This document shows, one piece after another, positions 40,815 through 52,116 of a stretch of 64,000 nucleotides of DNA. The translations under genes and the position numbers were made by a program. Each line of letters opens with the position of its first letter. Position 1 is the first letter of the stretch. Source of the stretch: Sinohyriopsis cumingii (lineage: Eukaryota > Mollusca > Bivalvia > Unionida > Unionidae). Below the pieces are notes generated by a model. It was not told the DNA's origin. It saw only the letters and a program-made list of their open reading frames with translations, and made no database searches. Location of the stretch: assembly GCA_028554795.2 (NCBI GenBank), contig CM068835.1, forward strand, positions 62,397,719 to 62,461,718. Direction: 5' to 3'.

Positions 40815-41200
40815 TCAACATGCCTGGCTCCTGTACCTTTCTACCGATTTGCAGGTTTACGACTTCGCACACATTTTTAGGCGCCTTCCTGCTTCATGAA
40901 AGATGTTGTCTCTCACTGATTCATGACAGTAGATATCGAACTCAAGTCCACGCCCTTCAGAAATTATCTTGACATCATTGTTTGTGTCTCTTTTTGTTTA
41001 GATGTAATTTGTCTTCTCAAAATACACAGAGCAGTGTTCCCACCGATTTAATTTGATCTTTGCCGTCTTGTTGCAGCATTAATCGCAGCCGTCGTCATCA
41101 CGAATCATTTCTGTTCAGATATGTTACCAAGGCGAAATCTTTAATTATAGGGTATCTAATCTTGATCTTGTATACCTTTAGAAAATAGTGTGCGCTTGCA
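40815..41200 (-). pseudogene. Nuclear copy of mitochondrial 12S (small-subunit) rRNA, 3' part
   Basis: On the minus strand AAGATTAGATACCCTATAAT (near 41164-41145) is the near-universal small-subunit rRNA core. It is followed by TTGGTAACATAT, then ATCGGTGGGAACACTGCTCTGT (family: GAGGAACCTGCTCTGTA). About 290 bases downstream comes GCGAAGTCGTAAACC...CGGTAGAAAGGTAC (40868-40831), the end-of-12S signature (AAGTCGTAACA..GTGTACCGGAAGGTG). Order and spacing fit an animal mitochondrial 12S gene better than nuclear 18S, where this distance is much longer. Sequence between the landmarks is heavily changed, so it is a dead nuclear insertion (NUMT). The 5' limit is uncertain. Confidence 0.6.
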
Positions 41201-42440
41201 ATCTGTGTTACTACTGACCTATAAGTATGTATGGGCGAAGACTCGGAGTCACATTTATAAATGTACACTTTGTCAGAGTACATAAATAGTGTAGACAAAG
41301 AGGGTTGTAAAATAGCGTCTAGATTAAAATGAATTAGAACATGACGACTTGCAGCAAGCTAAGTGAACCTCATACTCTATATGGATGAGATAAATCTGTT
41401 GTACAACCTTCTCCAGGAACTGCATATGTTATAACCTTTCTATCTGCAGACACGTCAGTCTGAATAATGTTTTTACTTTACCTTTAATTACATACGATAA
41501 ACTTAAACACAACAAAAATGTGGTATAATGGAATCAGGAATGTGCAGCTGCAACGTAATTTGTACTTCGCTATTGTCAGTGAAGAATATATTCAGTTCGA
41601 CAATGATATTTTAATGTATGTTTGAAAGCTACCTCTGTATCAAAACAATCTCTGAATAGTTATCATGTATTGATTTTTAACCCTAATATATAAACTGTAT
41701 AACAATTAAATTGAATCAGAGAAGATTTAATAAAATGGAGAAATATATAATTTCCGCTGGAAATGACACCATTGCATCATGTAAGTTAGGTACTCTCTTT
41801 TACTCACGTTGTCCTCTACAATGCGAAGGAAAAACTCAAACTATTGGAAACGATTAAATCAATCCCATAGCTAAACTACCTTTACAAAATCGTGTGACTA
41901 TTTTGATTTGTAAAATAATGACTTTCCATGATTGGTAAATATTTTTATTATACGATATAATATCATCTTGAATATTGTTTCGGACATGAAACGCTGCGTT
42001 GTCCAACATCGCTATGTGGTAACTGTGGTAATTTCCATTCAAACCTAATTAATAACGTCGGATTAATGCTTTCACGCAGCACATTGTAAAGCAGACTGAA
42101 ATTTATTTTATCAAATTTATCCACGAAACAAAATATGTATTAGGATTCTCTATATGTGATAATATCATGTACGAATTCACACAAAAACTTTGTGCTGAGG
42201 GATGACAATGTCTAAACTACAGACGACGGGCATGTCAAATTCGCAGCGGTTAAAGTGTTCGCTATTTCTGTACAAGATATGCACGAACCTTTATCAACAG
42301 CTTTCAGTTTGGAGATTCGATTTAGATTTTGAAGAAAGAATAATTAGTTTAAAAACGGGGAACTAATTTCGTGTTACTGAGTATATTTAACATATACAAC
42401 CATTTACAGTTGCTAGGTTTGGTGAAGAAATATAGGGAAT
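41201..42440. other. AT-rich DNA, nothing recognised
   Basis: Only short ORFs. 12S similarity may extend a little beyond 41200, but I cannot support it. Confidence 0.4.
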
Positions 42441-42444
42441 AAGT

Positions 42445-44832
42445 GTCAAGATGGCCGCTATCGTTTAACCGGCTTGACGCAGCTGTTCCGTGTTTTGTAC
42501 CGTTTTCATGTTATATGTGGGTTTTGCTGTCTTCTTCTACGTTATTGTGTTCATTATGCATTGGCTATTCCGGTCGTATCTGTTTCTTACTCTCCTTGTT
42601 TTGGAAACGAGAACAATTAGACTTTATCACAGCTGTCTTGCTCCACTGCTATATTTGCCTTAGTTGTTTAACAAATCGCCATTAAGTGATACTTGCCAGT
42701 CAACCAGTTTATGCTATGATGGAACCTCATTGATTGCTTTAAATGACCATTCCTTTGCTCTCCACAATACATTGTGTTCTGGACTAAACGAACTATGACT
42801 GCATTCATTATTACTTAAAAGTGAGCAGATGAGAAAAAAAAAACGTAGTTTCAAACCTGGCCGGCGTAGAACAGGAATATAAAATCCATTCATCTTCCTT
42901 ATGCCCTTTCCGGCTCAACAATTTAATTTAAAATTTCAGCCGATAATTTAGATGAACTAATTAAAATCCTTATTAAATAGTCAACCCATGTGTCAACTAT
43001 CCAAAGATACATCTGCGTATTGCATTATTCAATGCCCAATCAGCAGGACCACATGTCAAGTACACATACATAGCATAGTTTAATTTTATCAACGACCAGG
43101 ATATCGACGTCTTTTTCCTGACAGAATCATGCCTAAAAACATCAGGAGATGAGCCCATGTGTCCGGATCTAACATCCAATGATTGCTCCATCAAGTCGTT
43201 CCCCGCCAGTCTCGTGGATTTGGAATTGATGTCATCACAAAGAACTCAAAGATCAAACGTCTTAACCACACCACAACTTTCGGTTTCTACCTCCCAACGG
43301 TTTACGAAATCTAAACCACACACACACTAAAGCAAAGATCAGTCCATTTGTTCTGCCTATACTTCCCTCATACTGGTACAAAAACAAACTGACTGAATCC
43401 TTTTTTCTTAAGCGGTTTCCGAATCTCTTGGAATAAGGAAATTCGATAGGTGGCATCCCGATTTTTCTCGGAGATTTGAACTTTCACTTTGATTGTCCCG
43501 TAACCTTAATATATATATTATTATATGACATCTTGATGTATCAGTCCTTAACCCTCCTTCTTTATCTGCTACTAAGAAAAACCTCTGTATGATAATAAGA
43601 ACCAAACTAATGCATGACATCAAAGTAAGCCTTACAATTTGTATACCTCCTACAGCACAACAACCCGATAACTGCATGCGTTCATTGCGCGACGAACATG
43701 CTCCAGTTACCAAGTGCAGAGTATCAACTCAAATGTGTTAGGGACCCGTTTCGCACTGCTAACAGAGACTGCAGGAAAGTTAAGAGGCTTCTGCTTTCCA
43801 CAAGACTCACTATTCTTAAACGAAGCTATGAAGCCGCTAAAATGAATGAATGTCACAAATATAGCCCATGCAGCGAAATCAGTCCACTACAGAACCAATC
43901 TCATGGACAGTTTCAGCTGCAACGAGTTCTTCGAGATTACTAATAAGCTAATGTCAAGGAACATATCTACATCACTTCCAGGCACCTTCTCTCCAGTTGA
44001 CATTCTTGACCTGTTAGCAAATTTCTTACGTGACAAAATACAAACCATTAGAGATAAGCTTGACAACACAATTTGAATTTACTCTTTGTCACTATACAGG
44101 TCGGATACAGAATTTCAGCAGCAACCATTAGCAGCATTTTGACCTGTCTTTATGGATTTCGTATGTAATATCCTGATGAAGAGTACACCAAGGTCATGTG
44201 AACTTGATCCAATATCCAACATCACTGCTGCTTGAGTGCTTAGATACAGCATTTTCTTCACTAACTGATGTTATGAATAGCTCGCGTTCATCCGGGGAAT
44301 TCCCATCATTATTCCAAACTGCAATTGTAAAGCCTCTGATAAACCAACCTTTCTTCAACCATAACGATTTAAAACATTACAGCCCAGTTTCTAATCTCCC
44401 ATTCATATCAAACACCTTAAAAAAAGTTGTAGTATCCATGCTTGTATCTCATCTGAATTCAAAAATATTTTTAACAATGTACAATCTGCATATCGCCCTT
44501 GCCACAGTATTAAAGCAAATGCCATTCTCTGTGGTTTAGATACCGGAAATATTACAATCATCACCCTCCTTGTTTTCACTGCGCATTTGACACAATGGAC
44601 CATGACATAATACTTCTCCTTCTCCAGCATGTATTTAGCATTCGTGATACAGTGTTACTGTGATTCAAGTCATACTTGGTCAACAGGAGACAAATTATGT
44701 CTGCAAATGAAATACTCCAGACCAGTTAATGTATGTTGTGGTGTTCCAGATGGGTTTGTTCTTGGAGCTGTTCTCTTCATTATATACATTCAGCCGTTCT
44801 CAAGTGTCAAAGATCATCATACAGTGTCTCAA
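42445..44832 (+). pseudogene. L2/CR1-type LINE, copy 1 (5' UTR, endonuclease, partial RT)
   Basis: It starts near GTCAAGATGGCCGC, a typical LINE 5' end, and carries a basic block KRSFKPGRRR (42844-42873). An apurinic endonuclease-like domain follows: NAQSAGP near 43030, DQDIDVFFLTESCLKTSGDEP (43095-43156), and the catalytic LGDLNFHFDCP (43465-43498). Next come the linker (LMHDI...PPTAQQ, KCRVST) and the RT start (KPLINQPFFNHNDLKHYSPVSNLPF at 44330-44410, family: DLKNYRPVSNLPF). It continues to PFSSVKDHHTVSQ and stops at 44832, just before where YADD should be. Frameshifts and stops are frequent. LINEs copy their RNA at a nicked target using the endonuclease and RT. This copy is dead and clearly older than copies 2 and 3. 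Confidence 0.85.
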
Positions 44833-47050
44833 AACTAATGCATGACATACAAGCAAACCTAACTACTTGCTTACCTCCTACAGCAGAACAACTCGATAAC
44901 TGCCAGCATTCATGGCTCGACAAACATGCCCCAGCTACCAAGTGCAGAGTATCAATTCAAAAGTGTTCTCCATGGTATAGCATTGTTAGGGACCAGCTTC
45001 GCACCGCTAAAAGAGACCACCGTAAAGCTGAAAGGCTTTGGCTTTCCACCTCTCACTATTCATAAGCAGATCTATGAAGTTGAAAGAAGAATGTCACAAA
45101 TATAATCCATCAGCGAAATCAGCCCACTAGACTACTCAGAGCATGGAAAGCTCCAGTTGCAAAGAGCTCTTCAAGATTACTAACACGCTAATGTCAAGGA
45201 AAAAATCTACACCACTTCCAACTACCTTCTCTCCAGTCGACCTTCTGGACATGTTTGCAAATTTCTTCTGTGACAAACTACAAACCATTAGAGACAAGCT
45301 TGACACCACAGTTTCAGTTGACTCGTCACCATACAGTTGGCATACAGAAGCAACCATTAACAGCATTTGAACCTGTCTCTATGGATTTCGTACATACAAT
45401 CCTGATGAGGAGTGCACCACGGTCATGTGCATTTGATCCAATTCCAACACCAATGCTGCTTGAGTGCTTAGATCCAGTATTGCCTTCACTAACTGATGCT
45501 ATTAATACCTCTCCCTCATCAGGGGAATTTCCATAATTTTTCAAAACTGCCATTGTAAAGCCTTTGCTGTAGAAACCAACACTCGACCATAACGATTTAA
45601 AGAACTACCGCCCAGTTTCTAATCTCCCATTCATATACAAAATCTAAGAAAAGGTTGCTCTATCCCAGCTTGTATCTCTTCTGAATTCAAACAGTGTTTT
45701 TAGCAATGTACAATCTGCATATCGCCCATGAGACAGTATTGAAACTACTCTTCTAAGAGTAGTTAGTGACATTATCTCTGCTTTGGATAATGGAAAGATT
45801 ACAGTTCTCACCCTCTTTGATTTGTCTGCAGCATTTGACACAATGACCATGATATATTATTTCACGTCTCCAGCATGTATTTGACATTTATGATACAGCC
45901 ATACTGTGGTTCAAGTCCTACTTGGTCAACAGGACACAAATTCTGTCTGCAAATGGAATACACTCAAGCCCAGTTGATCTATGTTGTGGTGTTCCACAAG
46001 GGTCTGTTCTTGGACCTGTTCTCTTCATTCTATACACTTGGCCACTTTCAAGTGTCATAGATCATCCAGTGTCTCACCAATTGTACGCTGATGACAACCC
46101 AAATATACAAATCTAGCCACGCTACTGAAGTTGATGCTACCGTCAAAGGTGTAGAGAGGCGCATTTCTGATGTGAAATCATGGATGATTTGTAACAAGCT
46201 GCAGATGAATGATGATAAAACTGATGCCATTCTGATTACAACACAAAGATTTTCTAATTCACATCCTTTACCTCAAACAATAAATATCAGCAACACCAAC
46301 ATTAAATTCACACAATCAATATGAAACCATGGTGTTACTCTGGACAGTACTCTCACATTGCACCAACATGTCATGAACTTATGCAATGCTGCATATCTTG
46401 AGCTGAGACGCATTAGCTCAATTCGCAAATATCGTTCAACTGATGCCACTAAAACACTTGTGTTCATTAGTACTTTCAAAACTGGACTATTGTAACTCAA
46501 TTCTGTCTGGTTCATCTCAATATCTACACCAAAAACGTCACAAAGTTCAAAACACTGCTGATCGGATCACAGAGTACCATGATCAGAGCACACCTTCCCG
46601 CTGCTCTGTTCCCTACACTTGCTATCCATTTGATCCAGAATCAAACATAAAATTTGTTTTCCTTGCTACGTGTCCACACCAAGAAGATACTAATGCACCT
46701 CTTCTGACAGTCGTATACTCATTATTCCTACTATGAAAGCAAAGTCATATGGACAACGTTCTTTTGCATACCAGGGCCCATAAATGTTTACTGAATTGCC
46801 CACTGAATTTAAAAACAAAGACACAGATATCCCATTCAAGAGCGATCTCAAAACGCACTTATTTCGGCTGCATGAACAAACTTAAAGACCTAATAATGTT
46901 TCCTACCTAAAATATTCTTAGCATGTTTTTTGTTTTCTAATTTCATGGTGTTTGTGTTTGTAATCATATCATTATGATTTTTATCTTATAGGTGTTGTCT
47001 AATATTGTAAAGCGCTTAGAGCTTCTACAGATTAGGCGCAATACAAAGTC

Positions 47051-47092
<42 letters not shown>

Positions 47093-47099
47093 GTTATTA
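44833..47099 (+). pseudogene. L2/CR1-type LINE, copy 2 (linker to 3' tail)
   Basis: It begins abruptly inside the pre-RT linker (LMHDIQANLTTCLPPTAEQ). The linker continues as DKHAPATKCRVS...VRDQLRTAKRD, KELFKITNTLMSRK and LPSLTDAINTSPSSGEFP. RT follows, with LTLFDLSAAFDT near 45812, VDLCCGVPQGSVLGPVLFIL (45977-46035) and an intact YADD (46085-46096). Then come KTDAILITTQRFSNS and SKLDYCNSILSG. The last part encodes AYQGPINV/ELPTE-like and FKSDLKTHLFRL sequence to 46884. The 3' end TTGTAAAGCGCTTAGAGC...AGGCGCAATACAAAG (47006-47044) plus (ATT)n is diagnostic for the L2 group. Several frameshifts and stops make it inactive. A deletion removes RT-proximal sequence around 46590. Confidence 0.9.
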
Positions 47100-47167
47100 T
47101 TGTGAATTTAATGGGAAAATGAACAGTTCACGCTCATCCAGGTTAGGTTCTTGTGTCTTGGCTTTTG

Positions 47168-47241
<74 letters not shown>
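47056..47241. repeat. LINE (ATT)n tail followed by (TA)n array
   Basis: (ATT)n at 47054-47099 is the LINE 3' tail. A (TA)n array at 47168-47241 lies 70 bases further on, interrupted once by TATGTATA near 47224. Confidence 0.9.
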
Positions 47242-47242
<1 letters not shown>

Positions 47243-49196
47243 CTGTTTCTTCAGAATGATTCATTCCATATCTTAACATCAGTCTAGTTGAGTCAGTTGT
47301 GTTCAGTTATATTTTGTGAAGATTTAATTTATTCATTTCAATTATTGATTGTAATTACAATGTGCTCTTTGATTTTAGGAGTAAATTACTCTCTTGGAAT
47401 AATTGTGAATTTATTCAAGGATATTTTGGATTATATTGTTGTGTTACATCAAGACTGTCAGCACCTTTTTACCTTTCCTAACTTCTGTCACATCAGTGCA
47501 TTCAATATCGAATTTCTTTTGGAATAGAACTGGAATTCATTTGAAATACTTTATACCCATTGGACTTAAGTTAGAAGTTTTGGGACTATTTGGGATGTAA
47601 TTCACTGTAGTGTAAGTTCCTGTTAAACGTTCACTTTGTGTTCTAGGGAAATAAATTATCTGTTGAATTTTATGAAAAGCTTGTTGGTTTTTACAATATT
47701 CTGATACTTAGTTTAAGACCATAGAGTTATAACATCAGTCGGTGTTGTGTTTGGGGGTTTGGGGTGTAAAAGAAATGTACAATACTGGTATAATGTAGTG
47801 CCATTTGTCTTTGCATAGAACCTAGTAATTGTATACCTTTTATAATTATGAATTTATATTTAAAAAATGCAGCTATATTGCACTAGTTGCAAATAGTCAT
47901 ATTGGTTCTTTAATTGAATTATAAATATATTAAAGGATACTGAGTTTCTCTTAAACAGGTTTAACATATTGTTGCCAGGGGGATGAGGGTCAGATCCCTT
48001 GCAAAGTTGTGATCGTAACAGTGTATGGTCATGACATTATTTCTGAGTTGTTTTTGCATGATTTTGTAACTGGCAATATTCTGTGCCCAAAGGTTAAGCA
48101 TGTCAGTGCAGATTAACAATACATGCATACAAGTTTTGTTATCTATCTGTTCATAACAGATTGAACTCACTAGACAACACTGTGGCATGCAGTTGTAGAA
48201 ATATCTATTGCAGTGTAAACTGTGTTTGTAGCCATTAATTGAAGAACTTCTGGTACCATGAATGAACACAGCATTGCAAGTTTCTCAGATTTTACTTTTC
48301 ACACAAGATTTATTTAGGATTCATGTAGAGCTTAAAGAAAAAAAGAACCTGATAGCACAATGACTAGGCTCCCTCTAAATCAAGATTGTGCCCCTGATGT
48401 AAGCTACCTGTCTGATCTGTTCACAAAAGGTGCTGTATAATTTGCCTCAAAGAAACCTTAATCCATTTGTCGAAATTATGCATTTGCACAGAAACTTCAA
48501 GGTACAGGACTGGTATAGTAGTAAAATGTACCCAGCTCTGAAAGTTTTGCCAGGCTAGCATATTCTTTCCCCCAACCAGCTGAAAGTGCGCCTCCACCCC
48601 CCCAAAGAATTGTCCCCCCTGCCAATTACACCATTAGAACATTTAAATAGCAAAACTAAATTTATAAAAACAGATACTTAGTTTAAAAAATTTATAAGAA
48701 TAAATCTCTGCCTTTCCAATGAATATATTAGTTTTTAAAACCAATCATATTAAAATAGATATTTATGTTACAACCTTCCATATTAACCAAAATATATATG
48801 TCCATTCTTCATTGAGGGGGTTATATGTTTTTCTTATTTTGTTTGGATTTTATATATAATTATAATATAAGATGAGGAAATAACTTTTGTAAGGTCTCAC
48901 TTGGAAGAAATATGATTGTCCCAATTTGTCAGTTTTTATTAGTATGTATAAAATAATTTTGTATTTTATTGAAATTGCAAATTGAAAAGAAAACAATAGG
49001 AGGTTTGCAGCCAGTGTTGTAAGTATTCTAGGTGTTCCTTACTTTATGTATTTTTAAGTGTGATGATTACAGGTGAATGTTATTGTTCCAACTGATATTT
49101 TGGGGGTTCAGTGGATCAGGGAATGGTTGTCAGATTTTGAAAACAAATAAAGCCACAAAACTTGTCTATTGCAAAACTCACCAGAAATGTCATATG
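47242..49196. other. AT-rich DNA, no gene supported
   Basis: Short ORFs only (79 and 102 codons). CCCCC-rich patches lie at 48570-48625. No element signature was seen. Confidence 0.45.
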
Positions 49197-49358
49197 TTCT
49201 ATATGGTAACGTCTCATTAGAGCGCAAACCATTAGAGCTTCTCACACTAAAGCGCAAAAAAATATTTTTGTCCTACTAGAGCTAATCTTATTAGGGTGCA
49301 TCCCATTAGAGCGCGAATAATGAAAAACACATTTGTTAACTGTAACTTTATATTTATT

Positions 49359-49670
49359 TTAAATGGGTTGATTCAGAATATGGCTAATACCAGTTATCAG
49401 TTCAATATCATCAATGCTCCCATCGTTGTACATTACCATTAGTATCTGAATGCATTTTTCAATGTCCAAATATTTCTTGTTTTGACGTACCACTTCTTGT
49501 CCTGCAGTGATTTGCAGTCGTGTAACGTCGGAACTTGCCTGCTCGTCACAAATTGATGCAAGTAGACGCCAGATGTTCGGATAATGTTTGTTGACCAGAC
49601 AAAAAAGAATAAACCGATGTAAGGTATAATAGTTGTATACAATTATGTGTATTGAAGGTTCTCTGGTTTG
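49359..49670 (-). pseudogene. MULE transposase, C-terminal fragment
   Basis: An open frame of about 100 codons on the minus strand ends at TAA 49359-49361. It reads LHRFILFCLVNKHYPNIWRL, LASICDEQASSDVTRLQITA, then GQEVVRQNKKYLDIEKCIQI and ends GSIDDIELITGISHILNQPI. Mutator-family transposases end in a similar block: a histidine/proline/tryptophan motif (HP.IW.f...L..EQ), a middle A.G, KKY..L..RI, and a closing (Y/L)L.gIah.l. The catalytic DDE domain would lie upstream (towards 49700), where only (TA)n and the right inverted end remain. So the element is internally deleted and non-autonomous, although this tail has stayed open. Confidence 0.65.
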
Positions 49671-49719
49671 TGTCTAGTAATTATTTTCTAATATTGACGA
49701 TACCGCCATTTTTGTACAC

Positions 49720-49725
<6 letters not shown>

Positions 49726-49817
<92 letters not shown>
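49726..49817. repeat. (TA)n array inside the MULE
   Basis: About 45 TA units between the transposase tail and the right inverted end. Confidence 0.97.
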
Positions 49818-49818
<1 letters not shown>

Positions 49819-50148
49819 CATCAAACGTGATGGCAATTCAATCTTGTTGAACTTAATTTTTTTTCTCCGCGCCCTACTGTGAATGCGCTCTAGTGAGATT
49901 TTTGGCCCCTTAATGGGATTAGCCCTAATGAGAAGAAAAAAAAAATTCAGCGCCTCACTGAGTGGCGCTAAAATGGGATGCGCTCTAGTGAGACCAAACC
50001 ATTCTATTCATAGTAATTATCACAGGTAATTCCAGGTGTTCCCTACAGGAAATTGGTCTATAATCCCATTTATAAGAACAACTGATGGCTCAAAATATTG
50101 GTATAAATAAAGTTGAATATCGTTAATATTACTTCTTGACTCACGATC

Positions 50149-51776
50149 ATGGATGACAAGTTATACATTGATATAGTATCGGATGCTAATGATGGCACCT
50201 ACCAAGCAAACATGGCAGCTTTCAAACCTTTCAGTAAGAGAAAGAGTGAATTGGGGTTAAAGGCTTTACTGCAAGCAGTGGTATACTTTATAAAGATGAC
50301 TTCTTAGAAGAAATGAAGTATCAGCAGTCCTAGCAAGGTTTCATTTTGGTAAGTAGTACTTTAATAAATTATTAATCATAATATAATATTATTGCAAAAT
50401 TCTAAGATACTCGGATAACATGTACAGAGCCTGGGTCTATTGGCCATAGTCCACACACAAAAAACCCCAATATAACACTACTTGCTAAGCTACTTAATAT
50501 ATTGTAAATCCATACTCTATCAAAATCAATTATCCATCATCATTCCAGGAGTGGAATCTGTTTGTCTCTGCTCTCTGTCTTCCTCTGTTTTTCTCTATCT
50601 TAATAACTCTCTCTCTATCTCTTGTCTCCTCTCTGTCTTTCTCACTCTTCCTCTTTGTCATCCTTGCTTCCTATCTCCATATTTTTTGTTTTCTTCTCAT
50701 TCTTCATCCCTTTCTTCCTCTCTCTCTATCTTCGTTTCTCTGCCCCGTCTTATGTTCTCTTGTCTCTCTTTTCCATTGTCTTCTTTTTTCCCTCTCTCTC
50801 TTCCTTAAGTCTTCCTCTTTGTCTTCTAACTTTCCCTTTCTTCCTCCCTCTTGTCCTGTCTTCCTTTCTCTCTCTCTGCCACTTCCTATGTCTGTCTTCC
50901 TCTTTCTGTCTCTTCCTCTACTCTCTTTCTTCCTGTCTTCTATCTCCTCTATCTCTCTCTCACATTTCTTCTACGTCTATTCCTCTCGCTCTCTCTTTCT
51001 TCTCCTATATCTTTCTTCCTCTGTCTTCTTCTATTTCTTATATATCTCTCTCTCACTTTTCTTCTATGTCTGTTCCTCTCACTCTTTCCTTTTTCTCCTA
51101 TCTCTTTCTTTCTGTATTCCTCTCTCACTTATTCTATCTCTCTTTCTTTCACCATCTGCCTCTAGAACTCTCATATACTCCTCTTCCTGTCATTCTATCT
51201 CCCTCTGTCTCTCTCTTCTTTCCTTTTTCGATCTAAATTCCTTTCTCTCTAGCTCTTGCTCTTACTCTCTTTATTCTCTCTGTGGTACACAATGTACATA
51301 ATTATAAATTGTAAACATTCTTTTCGTGTACTTTCGAAATATAATTGATTGTTATATTTTATTTTAACAGATAAGTACACATGGTGGACATCACAAAACA
51401 TGAGAAACGCCAGGAAGGGTATCACTGGATGGGGATGAAACAACATAATAAAATATGTCAGTGACTGCAATAAATACAATAGACTGAATCTATGCCAATA
51501 CAAGTAGTACCTCCTCAGAATTCCTTACCAGAGCCATCAAAAATGTTTAGTTTAGTTGGAATCAATATTATCTGTCCTCTTCCAATAACAGACAGTGGGA
51601 ACAAATATATTATTGCAGCCACAGATACATTTTTTCAAATGATCTGAGGATGAAGGTCTCCCCAACAAAAGTGCTGATGAAGTAAAAAAATTCTACTTAA
51701 TATCATATGTCGCCTTGGTTCTATCGATCAGGGAAACGAGTTCACGAACCTTTCACTCAGTCTGGAATTTATTAAC
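50149..51776 (+). pseudogene. GIN/Ginger-type (Gypsy-like) integrase gene, interrupted by an intron
   Basis: Exon 1 starts at ATG 50149 (MDDKLYIDIVSDANDGTYQA) and, after a one-base shift, gives GVKGFTASSGILYKDDFLEE, like the pre-zinc segment of retroviral-type integrases. A donor GTAAGT at 50349 and an acceptor TTTTATTTTAACAG ending 51370 define a 1022-bp intron. Exon 2 has the zinc-binding block in pieces: RFHFDKYT, THGGHHKT (51378-51401), GYHWMGMK and YVSDCNKYNRLN. The usual second Cys of the CxxC is Tyr. The core follows: GINIICPLPITDSGNKYIIA (first catalytic Asp replaced by Asn), ATDTFF, NKSADEVKKF, and IDQGNEFTN (second catalytic Asp present). Several frameshifts and stops occur, so it is inactive. 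The intron favours a GIN1/Ginger relative over a plain Gypsy element. Confidence 0.75.
50555..51290. repeat. Polypyrimidine (CTCTT-type) tract inside the intron
   Basis: About 735 bases of almost pure C/T on the plus strand, with irregular TCTCTCT, CTTCCT and TTCTTC units and occasional G or A. It gives long S/L/F-rich open frames (up to 204 aa) in two or three phases, none of them real. Such polypurine-polypyrimidine tracts can adopt triplex DNA. Confidence 0.9.
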
Positions 51777-52116
51777 AAAACCTTACAAATGACTATTTTA
51801 ATATAGTGTTAGGCTACTACTAAGAAGTATGAACAATAATTAAAAGCTGTATTTTATTCCGTGTAGGTGATTTTTGAAAGGATGTTAGTCTGAAATTGTA
51901 ATCTATATTAAATTTAATGTAATGGCTCATTTGAAATAAATCCGATATGACAGTTTTCAAATTTGGCCAGAAATGTTTGTTGTATCTTTGCTGTTGTTTG
52001 CGATTTTAGTTTATATATTAAGATAATTATCACTTAGAGATAAACATGTTTACAGATGTTGAATTACGGGTCTGTTTCCTTTTTAAATGAAGAATGTTCT
52101 GGAAGCAACCTTGCAA
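51777..52116. other. AT-rich spacer before LINE copy 3
   Basis: Nothing recognised. Confidence 0.45.

Larger units (their letters stand above)
49204..50001. mobile_element. Mutator-like (MULE) DNA transposon remnant, 798 bp
   Basis: Inverted ends: the left end reads TGGTAACGTCTCATTAGAGC then GCAAACCATT. The right end read in reverse is TGGTTTGGTCTCACTAGAGC then GCATCCCATT. Subterminal copies of CATTAGAGCGC / GCGCTCTAGTGAG recur within about 110 bases of both ends, as in many MULEs. Flanks TTCTATA (49197-49203) and TTCTATT (50002-50008) may be a target-site duplication with one change; MULEs usually make 8-11 bp, so this is short. The interior holds a transposase C-terminus (49359-49670, minus) and a (TA)n array (49726-49817). 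Most of the transposase is deleted. Confidence 0.75.

Noticed and set aside
50482-51301. Open frames of 104-204 residues on the plus strand rich in Ser, Leu and Phe
   Set aside because: They are open in several phases only because a polypyrimidine tract lacks A/G-containing stop codons. No domain, and they lie inside the intron.
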